DNA from: Ga0077527 sp964533495
GTDB taxonomy: Bacteria > Pseudomonadota > Gammaproteobacteria > Burkholderiales > SG8-41
Length of the DNA stretch: 64,000 nucleotides
Direction of reading: 5' to 3'
Assembly (NCBI GenBank): GCA_964533495.1
Contig: CAZHJU010000009.1
Span: 25,069 to 89,068, forward strand
Position 1 is the stretch's first letter, and each line of letters starts with the position of its first letter. Positions 9,683 through 17,951 of the stretch are shown here, piece after piece. A model generated the notes under the pieces. The model worked only from the letters and a program-made list of their open reading frames with translations, had not been told where the DNA came from and searched no databases. A program made the position numbers and the translations under genes.

Positions 9683-10645
9683 ATGAACCGACATCTGCTG
9701 CTCCTGCCGCTGCTCGGCGCCGTACTGGCGCTGCCGGCCGCATCCCAGACCTATCCCGCCAAGCCGGTGCGGGTGATCGTTCCCTTCCCGCCCGGCGGCC
9801 CCACCGACATCGTCACGCGCCTGATGGCGCCGAAAATGTCCGAAGCGCTGGGGCAGCAGGTGGTCGTCGAAAACCGCGGCGGCGCCGGCGGCGCCATCGG
9901 CACCGAGCAGGTCGCCAAATCGGCGCCCGACGGCTACACGCTGGTGATGGGCACCATCGGCGGCCTCGCGGTGGCCAAAAGCCTCAACCCCAGGCTCGGC
10001 TACGACACCCTGCGCGACCTCGCGCCGATCACCCAGAGCGTGACCGTGACCAGCGTCCTCGTCACCCACCCCTCGGTGCCGGCGAAAAACGTCAGGGAAC
10101 TGCTCGCGCTCGCCAAAAAAAGCGGCAACGGGCTGAACTACGCGTCCTCCGGCAACGGCACGATCACCCACCTCGCCGGCGAACTGCTGAAGCTGATGGG
10201 CAAGGTCGACATCTCCCACGTCGCCTACAAGGGCGGCGCGCCGGCACTGGTCGCGCTGGTCTCCGGCGAAGTCGACATGAGCTACGAAAACAGTCTGATC
10301 ATCACGCCGCACATCAAGTCGGGCAAGGTCAAGGGACTGGCCGTCACCAGCGCCAAGCGCTCGGCGCTGCTGCCCGAACTGCCGACCATCGGCGAAACGC
10401 TCAAGGGCTACAGCGCCAGCGGCTGGTACGGACTGCTGGCTCCCGCCGCTACGCCGAAGCCGGTGATCACGCGCCTGCACGCCGAGGCCGTGAAGGCCCT
10501 GCGCGCGCCGGACGTCGTCGAAAAACTGTCCGGCCAGGGCGCGGAACCGGCGGCCACCTCGCCCGAGGAGTTCACGGCTTTCATCCGCAGTGAAACCGAG
10601 AAGTGGGCGAACCTGGTCAAGACCGCCAACATGCGCACCAATTGA
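9683..10645 (+). CDS. Tripartite tricarboxylate transporter binding receptor (Bug/TctC family)
   Basis: A 320-residue periplasmic receptor. The start at 9683 has a GGGGAGA ribosome site and is followed by a signal peptide ending at LPAASQ. Family signatures are VIVPFPPGGPTDIVTR, VVENRGGAGG, SAPDGYTLVMG and HVAYKGG. It lies 19 bp after the GST gene, likely in the same transcript. It is one of six members in the window, and no membrane subunits of a tripartite system are present. Confidence 0.93.
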   Translation: MNRHLLLLPLLGAVLALPAASQTYPAKPVRVIVPFPPGGPTDIVTRLMAPKMSEALGQQVVVENRGGAGGAIGTEQVAKSAPDGYTLVMGTIGGLAVAKSLNPRLGYDTLRDLAPITQSVTVTSVLVTHPSVPAKNVRELLALAKKSGNGLNYASSGNGTITHLAGELLKLMGKVDISHVAYKGGAPALVALVSGEVDMSYENSLIITPHIKSGKVKGLAVTSAKRSALLPELPTIGETLKGYSASGWYGLLAPAATPKPVITRLHAEAVKALRAPDVVEKLSGQGAEPAATSPEEFTAFIRSETEKWANLVKTANMRTN

Positions 10646-10671
10646 GCGCGGACGACCGGTCTCTCGATGCA

Positions 10672-10757
10672 CGGGATGGACCGGGCGGGCAGGATGATGC
10701 CGGCGGAATATCCGGCGCGGTTCATCTTTTTTCACCCTGCCCACCCCGCCCATCCCG
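10672..10757. repeat. Imperfect inverted repeat in the intergenic gap
   Basis: The 25 bases at 10672-10696 (beginning GGGATGGACCGGGCGGGC) are nearly the reverse complement of the bases at 10733-10757. They can form a long GC-rich stem around a loop of about 36 nt. Just after it, a 15-bp unit containing TTTTTCCTCAAGGC is repeated twice in tandem (about 10762-10791). The structure could be a terminator for the upstream transcript or a mobile palindromic element. Confidence 0.5.
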
Positions 10758-10809
10758 CTGATTTTTCCTCAAGGCATTTTTCCTCAAGGCGATTCAATCC
10801 CGATCATCC

Positions 10810-12930
10810 ATGACGACCCTGCCCGGCACCGCCCCCGACCTCTCCCGCCTGCTCGACCCGCGCGGCGTCGCCGTCATCGGCGCCTCCACCGATCTCTCGC
10901 GCATCGGCGGCCAGCCGATCAGGCTGCTCACCGAATACGGCTACCGGGGCAAGGTCTATCCGGTCAACCCGAAATACACGGAGGTCAAGGGGCTCCGCTG
11001 TTATCCCGACGTCACCGCGGTGCCGAAACCCTGCGACGTCGCGCTGATCGCGGTGGCGGGCCACCTGGTGCCGGGGGCGATCGAGCAGTGCGGCAAGGCC
11101 GGCATCCCCTTCGCCGTGGTGCTGTCCGCGGGATTCGGCGAGGCCGGCGAGGCCGGCAAGGCACTCAACGACAGGCTGCTCGCCGCGGTGAAAACCAGCG
11201 GCGTGCGCATCGTCGGGCCGAACTGTCTCGGCCTGATGAACCTGGACGCCGACTTCCGCCTCGGTTTCGGCGGCACGCTGCAGCTGAAAACGCTGAAACC
11301 CGGCCCAATCGCCATGGTCACCCAGTCCGGCGGCTTCGGCTTCGGCGTGGTCGCCGTCGCCTGCTATTACGGACTCGGCTTCAACCACGTCGTTTCCACC
11401 GGCAACGAGGCCGACCTCACCGCGCTCGACTGGATGGAACACCTGATCGAGCGTCCCGACGTCGAAATCCTCACCGCCTTCCTCGAAGGCACCACCGAGG
11501 GCGGGCGCCTGCGCCGGCTCGGCGCGCGCGCGCTGGAGCTGGGCAAACCGGTGCTGGTCTGGAAGGTCGGCAACACCGACGTCGGCAGCAAGGCCGCGAC
11601 CTCGCATACCGCGCGGCTGACCGCCGGTTACGAACTGTTCCGCGCCGCGTTCCGGGAAGGCGGCTTCATCGAGGTGCAGGACGTCGACGATCTCGTGGAT
11701 TACTGCAAGGCCTTCCGCGCGCGCAAGCTGCCGAAAGGCCGGGGCGTCGGCGTGATGACGCTGTCCGGCGGCGCCGGCGTGCTGCTCGCCGACCGCTGCG
11801 TGGCGCGGGGACTCACCCTGCCGCGGCTTGCCGATGCCACGCGCGAGAAACTGCGCGGCATCGTCGTCGCCTACGCCTCCATCGAGAACCCGATCGACAC
11901 CACCGCGCAGGGCTACAACGACAACTTCGCCTCGTACACCAAAACCATGCGCGAGGTGCTCGCCGATCCCAACATCGACGCCATCGTCGCGCGCGCGCCG
12001 CGCGGCAGCGTGGCGCAGGCCTGGGCCGAGGGCTTGGTGGAGATGCTGAAAGCCACCGACAAGCCGCTGCTGCTGAACTGGCCCACTTCGCCCGACGACA
12101 ACCGCGGCGCGATGGACTACCTCGAGAGCCACGGCGTGCCCTGCATCCTCGCTCCGGGACGCACCGTCGACGCACTGGCCGCGCTGAACGGCTTCGCCGC
12201 CAAGAAGCGTGAATTCGAGGCCCGGCGCGCCCGCGGCGGCAAACGCGCGATCGCCCCGCAGAAGCTGGATCCGCAGGGTTCGGGCACGCTGGGCGAGCGC
12301 GCCTCGAAAGCCCTGCTCCAGGCCTACGGCATCCCGGTCACCGGCGAAAAGCTGCTGGCGCCGGAGGCGGTGGAAAAACTCGCCGCCGCACCGCTGCCAT
12401 TCCCGCTGGCGGTGAAAATCGAATCCGCGGACATCCCGCACAAGACCGAGGCCGGCGTGATCCGGCTGAACGTCACCAGCCTCGACGGCCTGAAGCAGGC
12501 CGCGCGCGAGGTGCTCGCCGCGGCGCGGGCGTACAAGGCCGATGCGCGCATCGACGGCATCCTGGTGCAGCAGATGGCCACCGGCGAGGAGGTCATCGCA
12601 GGCGCGGTCAACGATCCGCATTTCGGCCCGCTGATCGCGGTCGGGCTCGGCGGCGTGTTCACCGAAATCATGCACGACGTCACCCACCGCTACGCGCCCT
12701 TCGACGCCGAAACGGCGAAAGCGATGATCCATGAAATCAGGGGCGTGAAGCTGTTGCAGGGCTACCGCGGCAGGCCGGCCTGCGACATCGACGCGCTGGC
12801 CGATGCGCTGTCGCGGCTGTCGCTGCTCGCCGCGGACCATGCCGGCCGCATCGCCGAGATCGACATCAACCCGCTGTTCGTCAACGCCTCCGGCGTGGTC
12901 GCCGCCGACGCGCTGGTGGTGCTCAAATGA
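10810..12930 (+). CDS. ADP-forming acyl-CoA synthetase-like protein (CoA-binding plus ATP-grasp)
   Basis: A 706-residue protein of the acetate-CoA ligase (ADP-forming) type. The N-terminal CoA-binding Rossmann domain opens with LLDPRGVAVIGAS. Next come the succinyl-CoA-ligase-like domains with MVTQSGGFGFG and the likely phospho-histidine in AATSHTARLTAG. A C-terminal ATP-grasp domain from about residue 490 carries AVKIESADIPHKTEAG and EIDINPLFV. It interconverts an acyl-CoA with free acid and ATP. It overlaps the next gene by ATGA, so it works with the nitronate monooxygenase-like enzyme. The acyl substrate is unknown. Confidence 0.9.
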   Translation: MTTLPGTAPDLSRLLDPRGVAVIGASTDLSRIGGQPIRLLTEYGYRGKVYPVNPKYTEVKGLRCYPDVTAVPKPCDVALIAVAGHLVPGAIEQCGKAGIPFAVVLSAGFGEAGEAGKALNDRLLAAVKTSGVRIVGPNCLGLMNLDADFRLGFGGTLQLKTLKPGPIAMVTQSGGFGFGVVAVACYYGLGFNHVVSTGNEADLTALDWMEHLIERPDVEILTAFLEGTTEGGRLRRLGARALELGKPVLVWKVGNTDVGSKAATSHTARLTAGYELFRAAFREGGFIEVQDVDDLVDYCKAFRARKLPKGRGVGVMTLSGGAGVLLADRCVARGLTLPRLADATREKLRGIVVAYASIENPIDTTAQGYNDNFASYTKTMREVLADPNIDAIVARAPRGSVAQAWAEGLVEMLKATDKPLLLNWPTSPDDNRGAMDYLESHGVPCILAPGRTVDALAALNGFAAKKREFEARRARGGKRAIAPQKLDPQGSGTLGERASKALLQAYGIPVTGEKLLAPEAVEKLAAAPLPFPLAVKIESADIPHKTEAGVIRLNVTSLDGLKQAAREVLAAARAYKADARIDGILVQQMATGEEVIAGAVNDPHFGPLIAVGLGGVFTEIMHDVTHRYAPFDAETAKAMIHEIRGVKLLQGYRGRPACDIDALADALSRLSLLAADHAGRIAEIDINPLFVNASGVVAADALVVLK

Positions 12931-13925
12931 ACGGCCCGTTCAGGACCCGCATCACCGAGCTCTACGGCATCCGCCTGCCCGTCGTCGCCAGCGGCCTGAT
13001 GTGGCTGGCCGACCCGGTCTACGTCGCCGCGGTCGCGCGCGCGGGGCTGATCGGCTTCATGACCGCGGCCAGCTTTCCCGACGTGCAGGCGCTGCGCGCG
13101 GGCATCCGCCGCTGCCGCGAACTCGCCGCGGGCGGGCCCTTCGGCGTCAACATCATGATCCGCGTCAGCCGCGACGGCACGGACCGCGTCAACCCGCTGA
13201 TCGACGCGGTGATCGAGGAAGGCGTGAAGTTCGTCGAAACCGCCGGCAACAACCCCGAAGCCTACATCCGGCGGCTGAAGGACGCCGGCATCACCGTGCT
13301 GCACAAGGTGCCCGGCGTGCTGCGCTACGTGAAGAAGGCGGAGTCCCTCGGCGCCGACGCGGTGACCGTGATCGGCGCCGAGGCCGGCGGACATCCCGGC
13401 ATCGAACCGGTGGGCACCATCGTTGCCGGCGTCTCCGCCGCGCGCGCGGTCGGGATTCCGGTGATCGTCGCCGGCGGCCTCGGCACCGGCGAACAGCTGG
13501 TGGCGGCGCTGGCGCTGGGCGCCGAAGGCGTCGCGATGGGCACCCGTTTCCTGGTGGCCGAGGAAGTCTGGGCGCACCGCCAGTACAAGGAGCGCCTGGT
13601 CGCCGCCGGCGAAACCGACACGACACTGCTGCTGCAATCGATGCGCAACACGCAGCGCGCGCTGAAAACCGCGCATGTCGCGATGATCCAGCAACTCGAG
13701 AAGGATGAACCCGGCAACACCGCCGCGCTGCTGCCGCACATCATGGGCACGGTCGGCCGCAAGGCCTATGAATGCGGCGACGTCGAGAAGGCGATGCTAT
13801 CCTGCGGCCAGAGCGTGGTGTTCGCCGACAGGATCGAGCCGCTGGCGGCGATCGTCGACCGCCTCGAGGCCGAAGCCCGCGCGGCGATGAGCCGCCTGCA
13901 ACGCATTTACCAACCGCCCGCCTGA
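12927..13925 (+). CDS. Nitronate monooxygenase / NAD(P)H-dependent flavin oxidoreductase family
   Basis: A 332-residue FMN TIM-barrel enzyme of the 2-nitropropane dioxygenase family. Visible features are the early LPVVASGLMWLADP segment, the FMN-phosphate region VIVAGGLGTGEQL, and IGAEAGGHPG, which holds the conserved active-site histidine. In CoA-linked operons family members often act as enoyl reductases or other flavin oxidoreductases rather than on nitroalkanes. It overlaps the CoA ligase by four bases. Confidence 0.87.
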   Translation: MNGPFRTRITELYGIRLPVVASGLMWLADPVYVAAVARAGLIGFMTAASFPDVQALRAGIRRCRELAAGGPFGVNIMIRVSRDGTDRVNPLIDAVIEEGVKFVETAGNNPEAYIRRLKDAGITVLHKVPGVLRYVKKAESLGADAVTVIGAEAGGHPGIEPVGTIVAGVSAARAVGIPVIVAGGLGTGEQLVAALALGAEGVAMGTRFLVAEEVWAHRQYKERLVAAGETDTTLLLQSMRNTQRALKTAHVAMIQQLEKDEPGNTAALLPHIMGTVGRKAYECGDVEKAMLSCGQSVVFADRIEPLAAIVDRLEAEARAAMSRLQRIYQPPA

Positions 13926-13961
13926 TCCGGGGAGCGGATACACACCGCAGGAGAACGTTCC

Positions 13962-14924
13962 ATGAAATTGCGCAGGCTGCTGTTTTTCATTGCATTTATG
14001 ACAACCCCGGGGCTGGCGGTCGCGCAGGCCTATCCCAACAAGACGGTGCGGCTGATCGTGCCCTTTGCCGCCGGCGGCAGCACCGACGTGATCGCGCGCG
14101 TGCTCGCGCCGCGGCTGGCCGATGCGTGGGGACAGCAGGTCATCGTCGACAACCGTCCCGGCGGCAACACCACGATCGGCACCGAGATCGTCGCCAAGGC
14201 GGCGCCCGACGGCCACACGCTGCTGGTGACCCCGGCGCCCTTCACCGTCGTGCCCAGCGTGCTGAAAAAACTGCCCTACGATCCGGCGAAGGACTTCGAG
14301 CCGATCACGCTGATCAACACCACGCCGATGGGGCTGGTGGTGCATCCCGGCGTGCCGGCGAAAAACGTCAGGGAACTGGTCGCGCTCGCCAAGGCAAGGC
14401 CGGTGCAGATGAATTTCGCGTCCTCCGGCAACGGCGGCGTGCCCCATCTCTCCGGCGAACTGCTCAATGCCATGGCCGGCGTGAAGATGATGCACGTGCC
14501 GTACAAGGGCAATGCGCCGGCGCTGGTGGACCTCGTCGGCGGCCACGTCGACATGGCCTTCAACGGCCTGACTTCGGTGATGCCCTTCATCAAGTCCGGC
14601 CGCCTGCGCGTGATCGGTGTCACCAGCATCAACCGCACCGCCGCGCTGCCCGAGGTGCCCACGCTCGACGAGCAGGGACTGAAAGGCTTCCAGGCCGTGG
14701 CCTGGAACGGGCTTACCGCGCCGGCGCGCACCCCGAAGGACGCGATCGCCAAAATCGCCGACAGCGCCGTGCGCATCGTGAAATCGCCGGAACTCGCCGA
14801 GCAGCTCAAGCGCGACGGCTCCGATCCGGTCGGCAGCAACACCGCCGAGTTCGTCGCCCACCTGCGCGATGAGGTCGCCAAGTGGAAGAAAGTGCTCGAG
14901 CGCGCCGGCATCACGTCATTCTGA
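13962..14924 (+). CDS. Tripartite tricarboxylate transporter binding receptor (Bug/TctC family)
   Basis: A 320-residue receptor with a GGAG ribosome site, a signal peptide ending near LAVAQA, and the Bug signatures LIVPFAAGGSTDVIAR, IVDNRPGGNT and HVPYKGN. It sits 36 bp after the nitronate monooxygenase-like gene and 22 bp before the enoyl-CoA hydratase gene. It thus lies inside a CoA-thioester degradation cluster, which suggests the ligand is the acid activated by these enzymes. Confidence 0.93.
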   Translation: MKLRRLLFFIAFMTTPGLAVAQAYPNKTVRLIVPFAAGGSTDVIARVLAPRLADAWGQQVIVDNRPGGNTTIGTEIVAKAAPDGHTLLVTPAPFTVVPSVLKKLPYDPAKDFEPITLINTTPMGLVVHPGVPAKNVRELVALAKARPVQMNFASSGNGGVPHLSGELLNAMAGVKMMHVPYKGNAPALVDLVGGHVDMAFNGLTSVMPFIKSGRLRVIGVTSINRTAALPEVPTLDEQGLKGFQAVAWNGLTAPARTPKDAIAKIADSAVRIVKSPELAEQLKRDGSDPVGSNTAEFVAHLRDEVAKWKKVLERAGITSF

Positions 14925-14946
14925 TCCGCAGGCACGGGGAATCCGC

Positions 14947-15717
14947 ATGAGCATCAAGGTCACCATCGACGAAGGCATCGCCACCGTGCTGCTCGACCGT
15001 GCCGACAAGCTGAACGCGTTGTCCGGCGGGATGTACCACGAGCTGGCCGATGCCTTCCGCAGGCTCAACGAGGACGACGCGGTGCGCGTCGTGCTGCTGA
15101 CCGGCGCCGGCCGCGCCTTCTGCGCCGGCGGCGACGTCGGCTCGATGGGCGGCTACGACGTGGTCAGCGGCCGCAGGCGCTCGAAGGGCCACCAGCAGAT
15201 GATCCTCGCGCTGCACCACCTCGAAAAACCGGTCATCGCCGCGGTGCGCGGCCCGGCCGCGGGCATCGGCGCCAGCATGGCTCTTGCTTGTGACCTGATC
15301 GTTGCCAGCGAAACCGCCTACCTGCTGATGGCCTTCAAGAACGTCGGCATTCCACCGGACGGCGGCGCGATCTATTTCCTGACCCAGCACCTGGGGCTCG
15401 CCCGCGCCAAGGAAATCGTCTACAGCGCGCGCAAGCTGCCGGCGGCCGAGGCGAAGGACATGGGCCTGGTCGGCAGGGTCGTCCCGGACGACCGACTGGA
15501 AGAAGAGTCCCTCGCGCTGGCGCGCGAGATCGCCGGCTCCGCGACCTACGCGCTGACGCTGGCCAAACGCATGTTCCAGTACATGTACGTGCCGACGCTG
15601 GAGCAGCTTCTCGAAATGGAAGTGCTGGCGGTCTGCGGCGCGCGCATGACCGAAGACCATGTCGAGGGCGTCACCGCCTTCAAGGAAAAACGCAAACCGA
15701 AGTTCAGGGGCAAATAG
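14947..15717 (+). CDS. Enoyl-CoA hydratase/isomerase family protein
   Basis: A 256-residue crotonase-fold enzyme. The oxyanion-hole segments GAGRAFCAGGD and GPAAGIGASMALACD are clear. The position of the first crotonase glutamate, in the KNVGIPPDGG stretch, reads proline/aspartate, so it may be a hydratase, an isomerase or another crotonase-type reaction. The ATG at 14947 was chosen because the coding match starts there and a GGGGA site precedes it. It is followed after 15 bp by the acyl-CoA synthetase gene, so activation and beta-oxidation steps are probably co-expressed. Confidence 0.9.
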   Translation: MSIKVTIDEGIATVLLDRADKLNALSGGMYHELADAFRRLNEDDAVRVVLLTGAGRAFCAGGDVGSMGGYDVVSGRRRSKGHQQMILALHHLEKPVIAAVRGPAAGIGASMALACDLIVASETAYLLMAFKNVGIPPDGGAIYFLTQHLGLARAKEIVYSARKLPAAEAKDMGLVGRVVPDDRLEEESLALAREIAGSATYALTLAKRMFQYMYVPTLEQLLEMEVLAVCGARMTEDHVEGVTAFKEKRKPKFRGK

Positions 15718-15732
15718 GACAAGGACGGGCCG

Positions 15733-17355
15733 ATGAGCGAATGGAAAAAGCAGACCCTCGCCGGATTCCTCGCCGCCACGGCCGCCGCGCACGCGCAGGA
15801 CGAGGCGCTGGTGATCGCCGGGCGGCGGCTGACCTGGGCCGAACTGCGCGACAACGTGCGCGAGGTCGCCCGCGGCCTGCGCGCGCTGGGCATCGGGCGC
15901 GGCGACCATGTCGCGGTGTGCATGGGCAATTCGCTCGAATGGGTGATCTTCTTTTATGCCGCCGCGACCATCGGCGCGGTGACGGTGCCGGTCAACACCC
16001 GCTTCAAGGCCGACGAAATGGCCTACTGCCTGAAGCAGGCCGACGTGAAACTGCTGTTCATCACCGACCGCTTCCTGAAAATCGACTTCATCGCGATGCT
16101 GCGCGGCATCTGCCCCGCGGTGGACCGCGCGCTGCCCGATCCGGCGCTGCCGCTGCTGCGGACCGTCGTCGTGCTGGGGCAGGACGTGCCTTCCGGCGCC
16201 GTCACCTTCGCCGACCTGCTGGCCCGGGGCGCGGCGTTCGACGAGGCATACCCGGAAGAAGTCAAACCCGACGACGCGCTGCTGATGCAGTTCACCTCCG
16301 GCACCACCTCGCATCCCAAGGGCGTGATGCTGAGCCACGACAACATGCTGCGCAACGCCTTCCACGTCGCCGCGCGTTTCCATCTGAAGGCCGGCGACCG
16401 CTACTACAGCGCGCGCCCCTACTACCACGTCGCCGGCACCACGCTGTCGCTGCTCGCGGCCCTGACCACCGGCGCCTGCCTGCTGTCCTCGCCGACCTTC
16501 GAGCCCGAGGAGGCGCTGTCGACAATGTGGAGCGAGGAATGCACGCACACCTCGGGCAACGACACCATGTTCCTGATGATGCTGAACCATCCCAAGTTCG
16601 CGCAGTACCCGCTGAAGCTGCGCAACGGCTGGGTCTCCTGCGGTCCCGAGGTCTCGCGCCGCGTCGTCGAGCAGATGGGCATGAAGGGGCTGGTCCAGGC
16701 CTACGGCCTGTCCGAAGCCTCGCCCAACGTCTGCATGTCGCGCCACGATGACGATCCCGAGAAGCGCATCGAGGGCTGGGCGCACATCCTCGACGGCGTG
16801 GAAGTGCGGCTGGTCGACCCCGAAACCGGCTCCGTGCAACCGCCGGGCAGGACGGGCGAGATCCAGGTCCGCGGCTGGAGCGTGATGCAGGGCTATTACA
16901 AGATGCCGGAACAGACGGCGAAGGCCATCGACGCCGAAGGCTGGCTGCACACCGGCGATCTCGGCGTCATGGACGACGAGGGCCGGCTGAAATTCATCAC
17001 GCGCATCAAGGACGTGTTCCGCGTCGGCGGCGAAAACGTCGCGCCGGCGGAAGTGGAGGACGTGCTGCACCGGCATCCGAAAATCAAGCAGGCCCAGGTC
17101 ATCGGCGTGCCCGACCCGCGGCTGATCGAAGTGCCGGCGGCGTACGTGATCCTCAACGAGGGCGAGACCGCGACGCCGGAAGAACTGATCACGTGGAGCC
17201 GGGAACGGCTCGCCAACTTCCGCGTGCCGCGCTACCTGAAGCTCATCGACAGCTTCGAGAACATCGGCATGACCGGCAGCTCGAAGGTGCAGAAGAACAA
17301 GCTGCGCGCGCAGGCGCTGATCGATTTTGGCCTGGAAGAGACAAAAAAAACCTGA
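15733..17355 (+). CDS. AMP-forming acyl-CoA synthetase (class I adenylate-forming enzyme)
   Basis: A 540-residue ligase activating a carboxylic acid to acyl-AMP and then acyl-CoA. Motifs in order: P-loop-like MQFTSGTTSHPKGVMLSH near residue 178, QAYGLSEASPN near 320, LHTGDLGVMDDEG near 408, and the hinge/A8 segment KDVFRVGGENVAPAE near 425. The C-terminal lysine lies in MTGSSKVQKNKLR. It is the last gene of the Bug/crotonase/ligase run before a repeat-rich gap. Substrate could be a medium-chain, aromatic or branched acid. Confidence 0.92.
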   Translation: MSEWKKQTLAGFLAATAAAHAQDEALVIAGRRLTWAELRDNVREVARGLRALGIGRGDHVAVCMGNSLEWVIFFYAAATIGAVTVPVNTRFKADEMAYCLKQADVKLLFITDRFLKIDFIAMLRGICPAVDRALPDPALPLLRTVVVLGQDVPSGAVTFADLLARGAAFDEAYPEEVKPDDALLMQFTSGTTSHPKGVMLSHDNMLRNAFHVAARFHLKAGDRYYSARPYYHVAGTTLSLLAALTTGACLLSSPTFEPEEALSTMWSEECTHTSGNDTMFLMMLNHPKFAQYPLKLRNGWVSCGPEVSRRVVEQMGMKGLVQAYGLSEASPNVCMSRHDDDPEKRIEGWAHILDGVEVRLVDPETGSVQPPGRTGEIQVRGWSVMQGYYKMPEQTAKAIDAEGWLHTGDLGVMDDEGRLKFITRIKDVFRVGGENVAPAEVEDVLHRHPKIKQAQVIGVPDPRLIEVPAAYVILNEGETATPEELITWSRERLANFRVPRYLKLIDSFENIGMTGSSKVQKNKLRAQALIDFGLEETKKT

Positions 17356-17390
17356 CCGCAGAGGACACAAAGAAAAACCCGGACAATCCG

Positions 17391-17503
17391 TCATTCCGGC
17401 GCAGGCCGGAATCCAGGAACATGCCACGATCCGTTCTGGATTCCGGCTCGCCCCACCAAGGGGACTTCCTTCGGGGCGCGCTTCGCGCGTCCGGAACGAC
17501 GTA
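17391..17503. repeat. Palindromic REP-like intergenic repeat, copy 1
   Basis: Arms reading CATTCCGGCGCAGGCCGG, GGAATCCAGG and CTGGATTCCGGC form nested inverted repeats. The same arms recur at 32658-32746 and, shorter, near 33960-34010. Just upstream (17352-17382) is a second recurring element with CGCAGAGGACACAAAG, which also accompanies copy 2. This is non-coding sequence between the acyl-CoA synthetase and DUF35 genes, and part of a composite module described in the findings. Confidence 0.7.
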
Positions 17504-17507
17504 TTTT

Positions 17508-17535
17508 ATAAGCACTTGATTTTATTGATATTTTT
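17508..17535 (+). repeat. 28-bp AT-rich motif, copy A
   Basis: An AT-rich 28-mer with core TTGATTTTATTGATA in otherwise GC-rich DNA, placed 26 bp before the DUF35 gene start and reading in the same direction. Near-identical copies are at 27906, 32623, 43727 and 48377, with a weaker one at 63434. It could be a regulator binding site, an UP-element or a structural signal; the sequence alone does not decide. Confidence 0.6.
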
Positions 17536-17561
17536 CGTATCACCTCGAGAAGGAGCTGCAG

Positions 17562-17951
17562 ATGTCTGACCTGACGAAACAATCCCCGCTCGGCACCTAC
17601 GTCGAGCATTTAAAGAAAGGCGAACTGGCCTACCAGGTGTGCAAGGACGACAACAAGGCGTTCTTCTACCCGCGCGCGGTGGCGCCGGAAACCGGCAGCG
17701 GCAACCTGGAATGGAAGGTGTCAAAAGGGCTGGGCACCGTCTACACGACCACGGTCGTGCACTACAAGGGCGAGCCGCCGCTGAACGTGGCGATGATCGA
17801 CATGGACGAGGGTTTCCGCCTGATGAGCCGGGTCGAGGACATCGACGCAATGGCCGTGAAAATCGGCATGCGGGTCAAATTCAGGGCGCATCCGGGCGAC
17901 GAGAAGACCCTGCCCTATCCTGTATTCACGCCCGCGGGAGACACCAAATGA
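17562..17951 (+). CDS. OB-fold DUF35-type protein, partner of the adjacent thiolase
   Basis: A 129-residue protein with the DUF35 layout: an N-terminal segment followed by an OB-fold (GLGTVYTTTVVHYKG, then NVAMIDMDEGFRLMS). The rubredoxin-like zinc ribbon normally between them is degenerate, since only one cysteine (YQVCKDD) is visible. DUF35 proteins form complexes with non-decarboxylating thiolase-like proteins in acyl-CoA or steroid side-chain metabolism. The stop overlaps the thiolase start (ATGA), as expected for obligate partners. The ribosome site is GAGAAGGAG at about 17548. Confidence 0.82.
   Translation: MSDLTKQSPLGTYVEHLKKGELAYQVCKDDNKAFFYPRAVAPETGSGNLEWKVSKGLGTVYTTTVVHYKGEPPLNVAMIDMDEGFRLMSRVEDIDAMAVKIGMRVKFRAHPGDEKTLPYPVFTPAGDTK

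Noticed and set aside
14911..17427. An 838-codon minus-strand open frame, and a similar 890-codon one at 17915-20587
   Set aside because: Both are antisense to clearly identified enzymes and have low-complexity His/Arg/Gly/Val-rich translations without domains.
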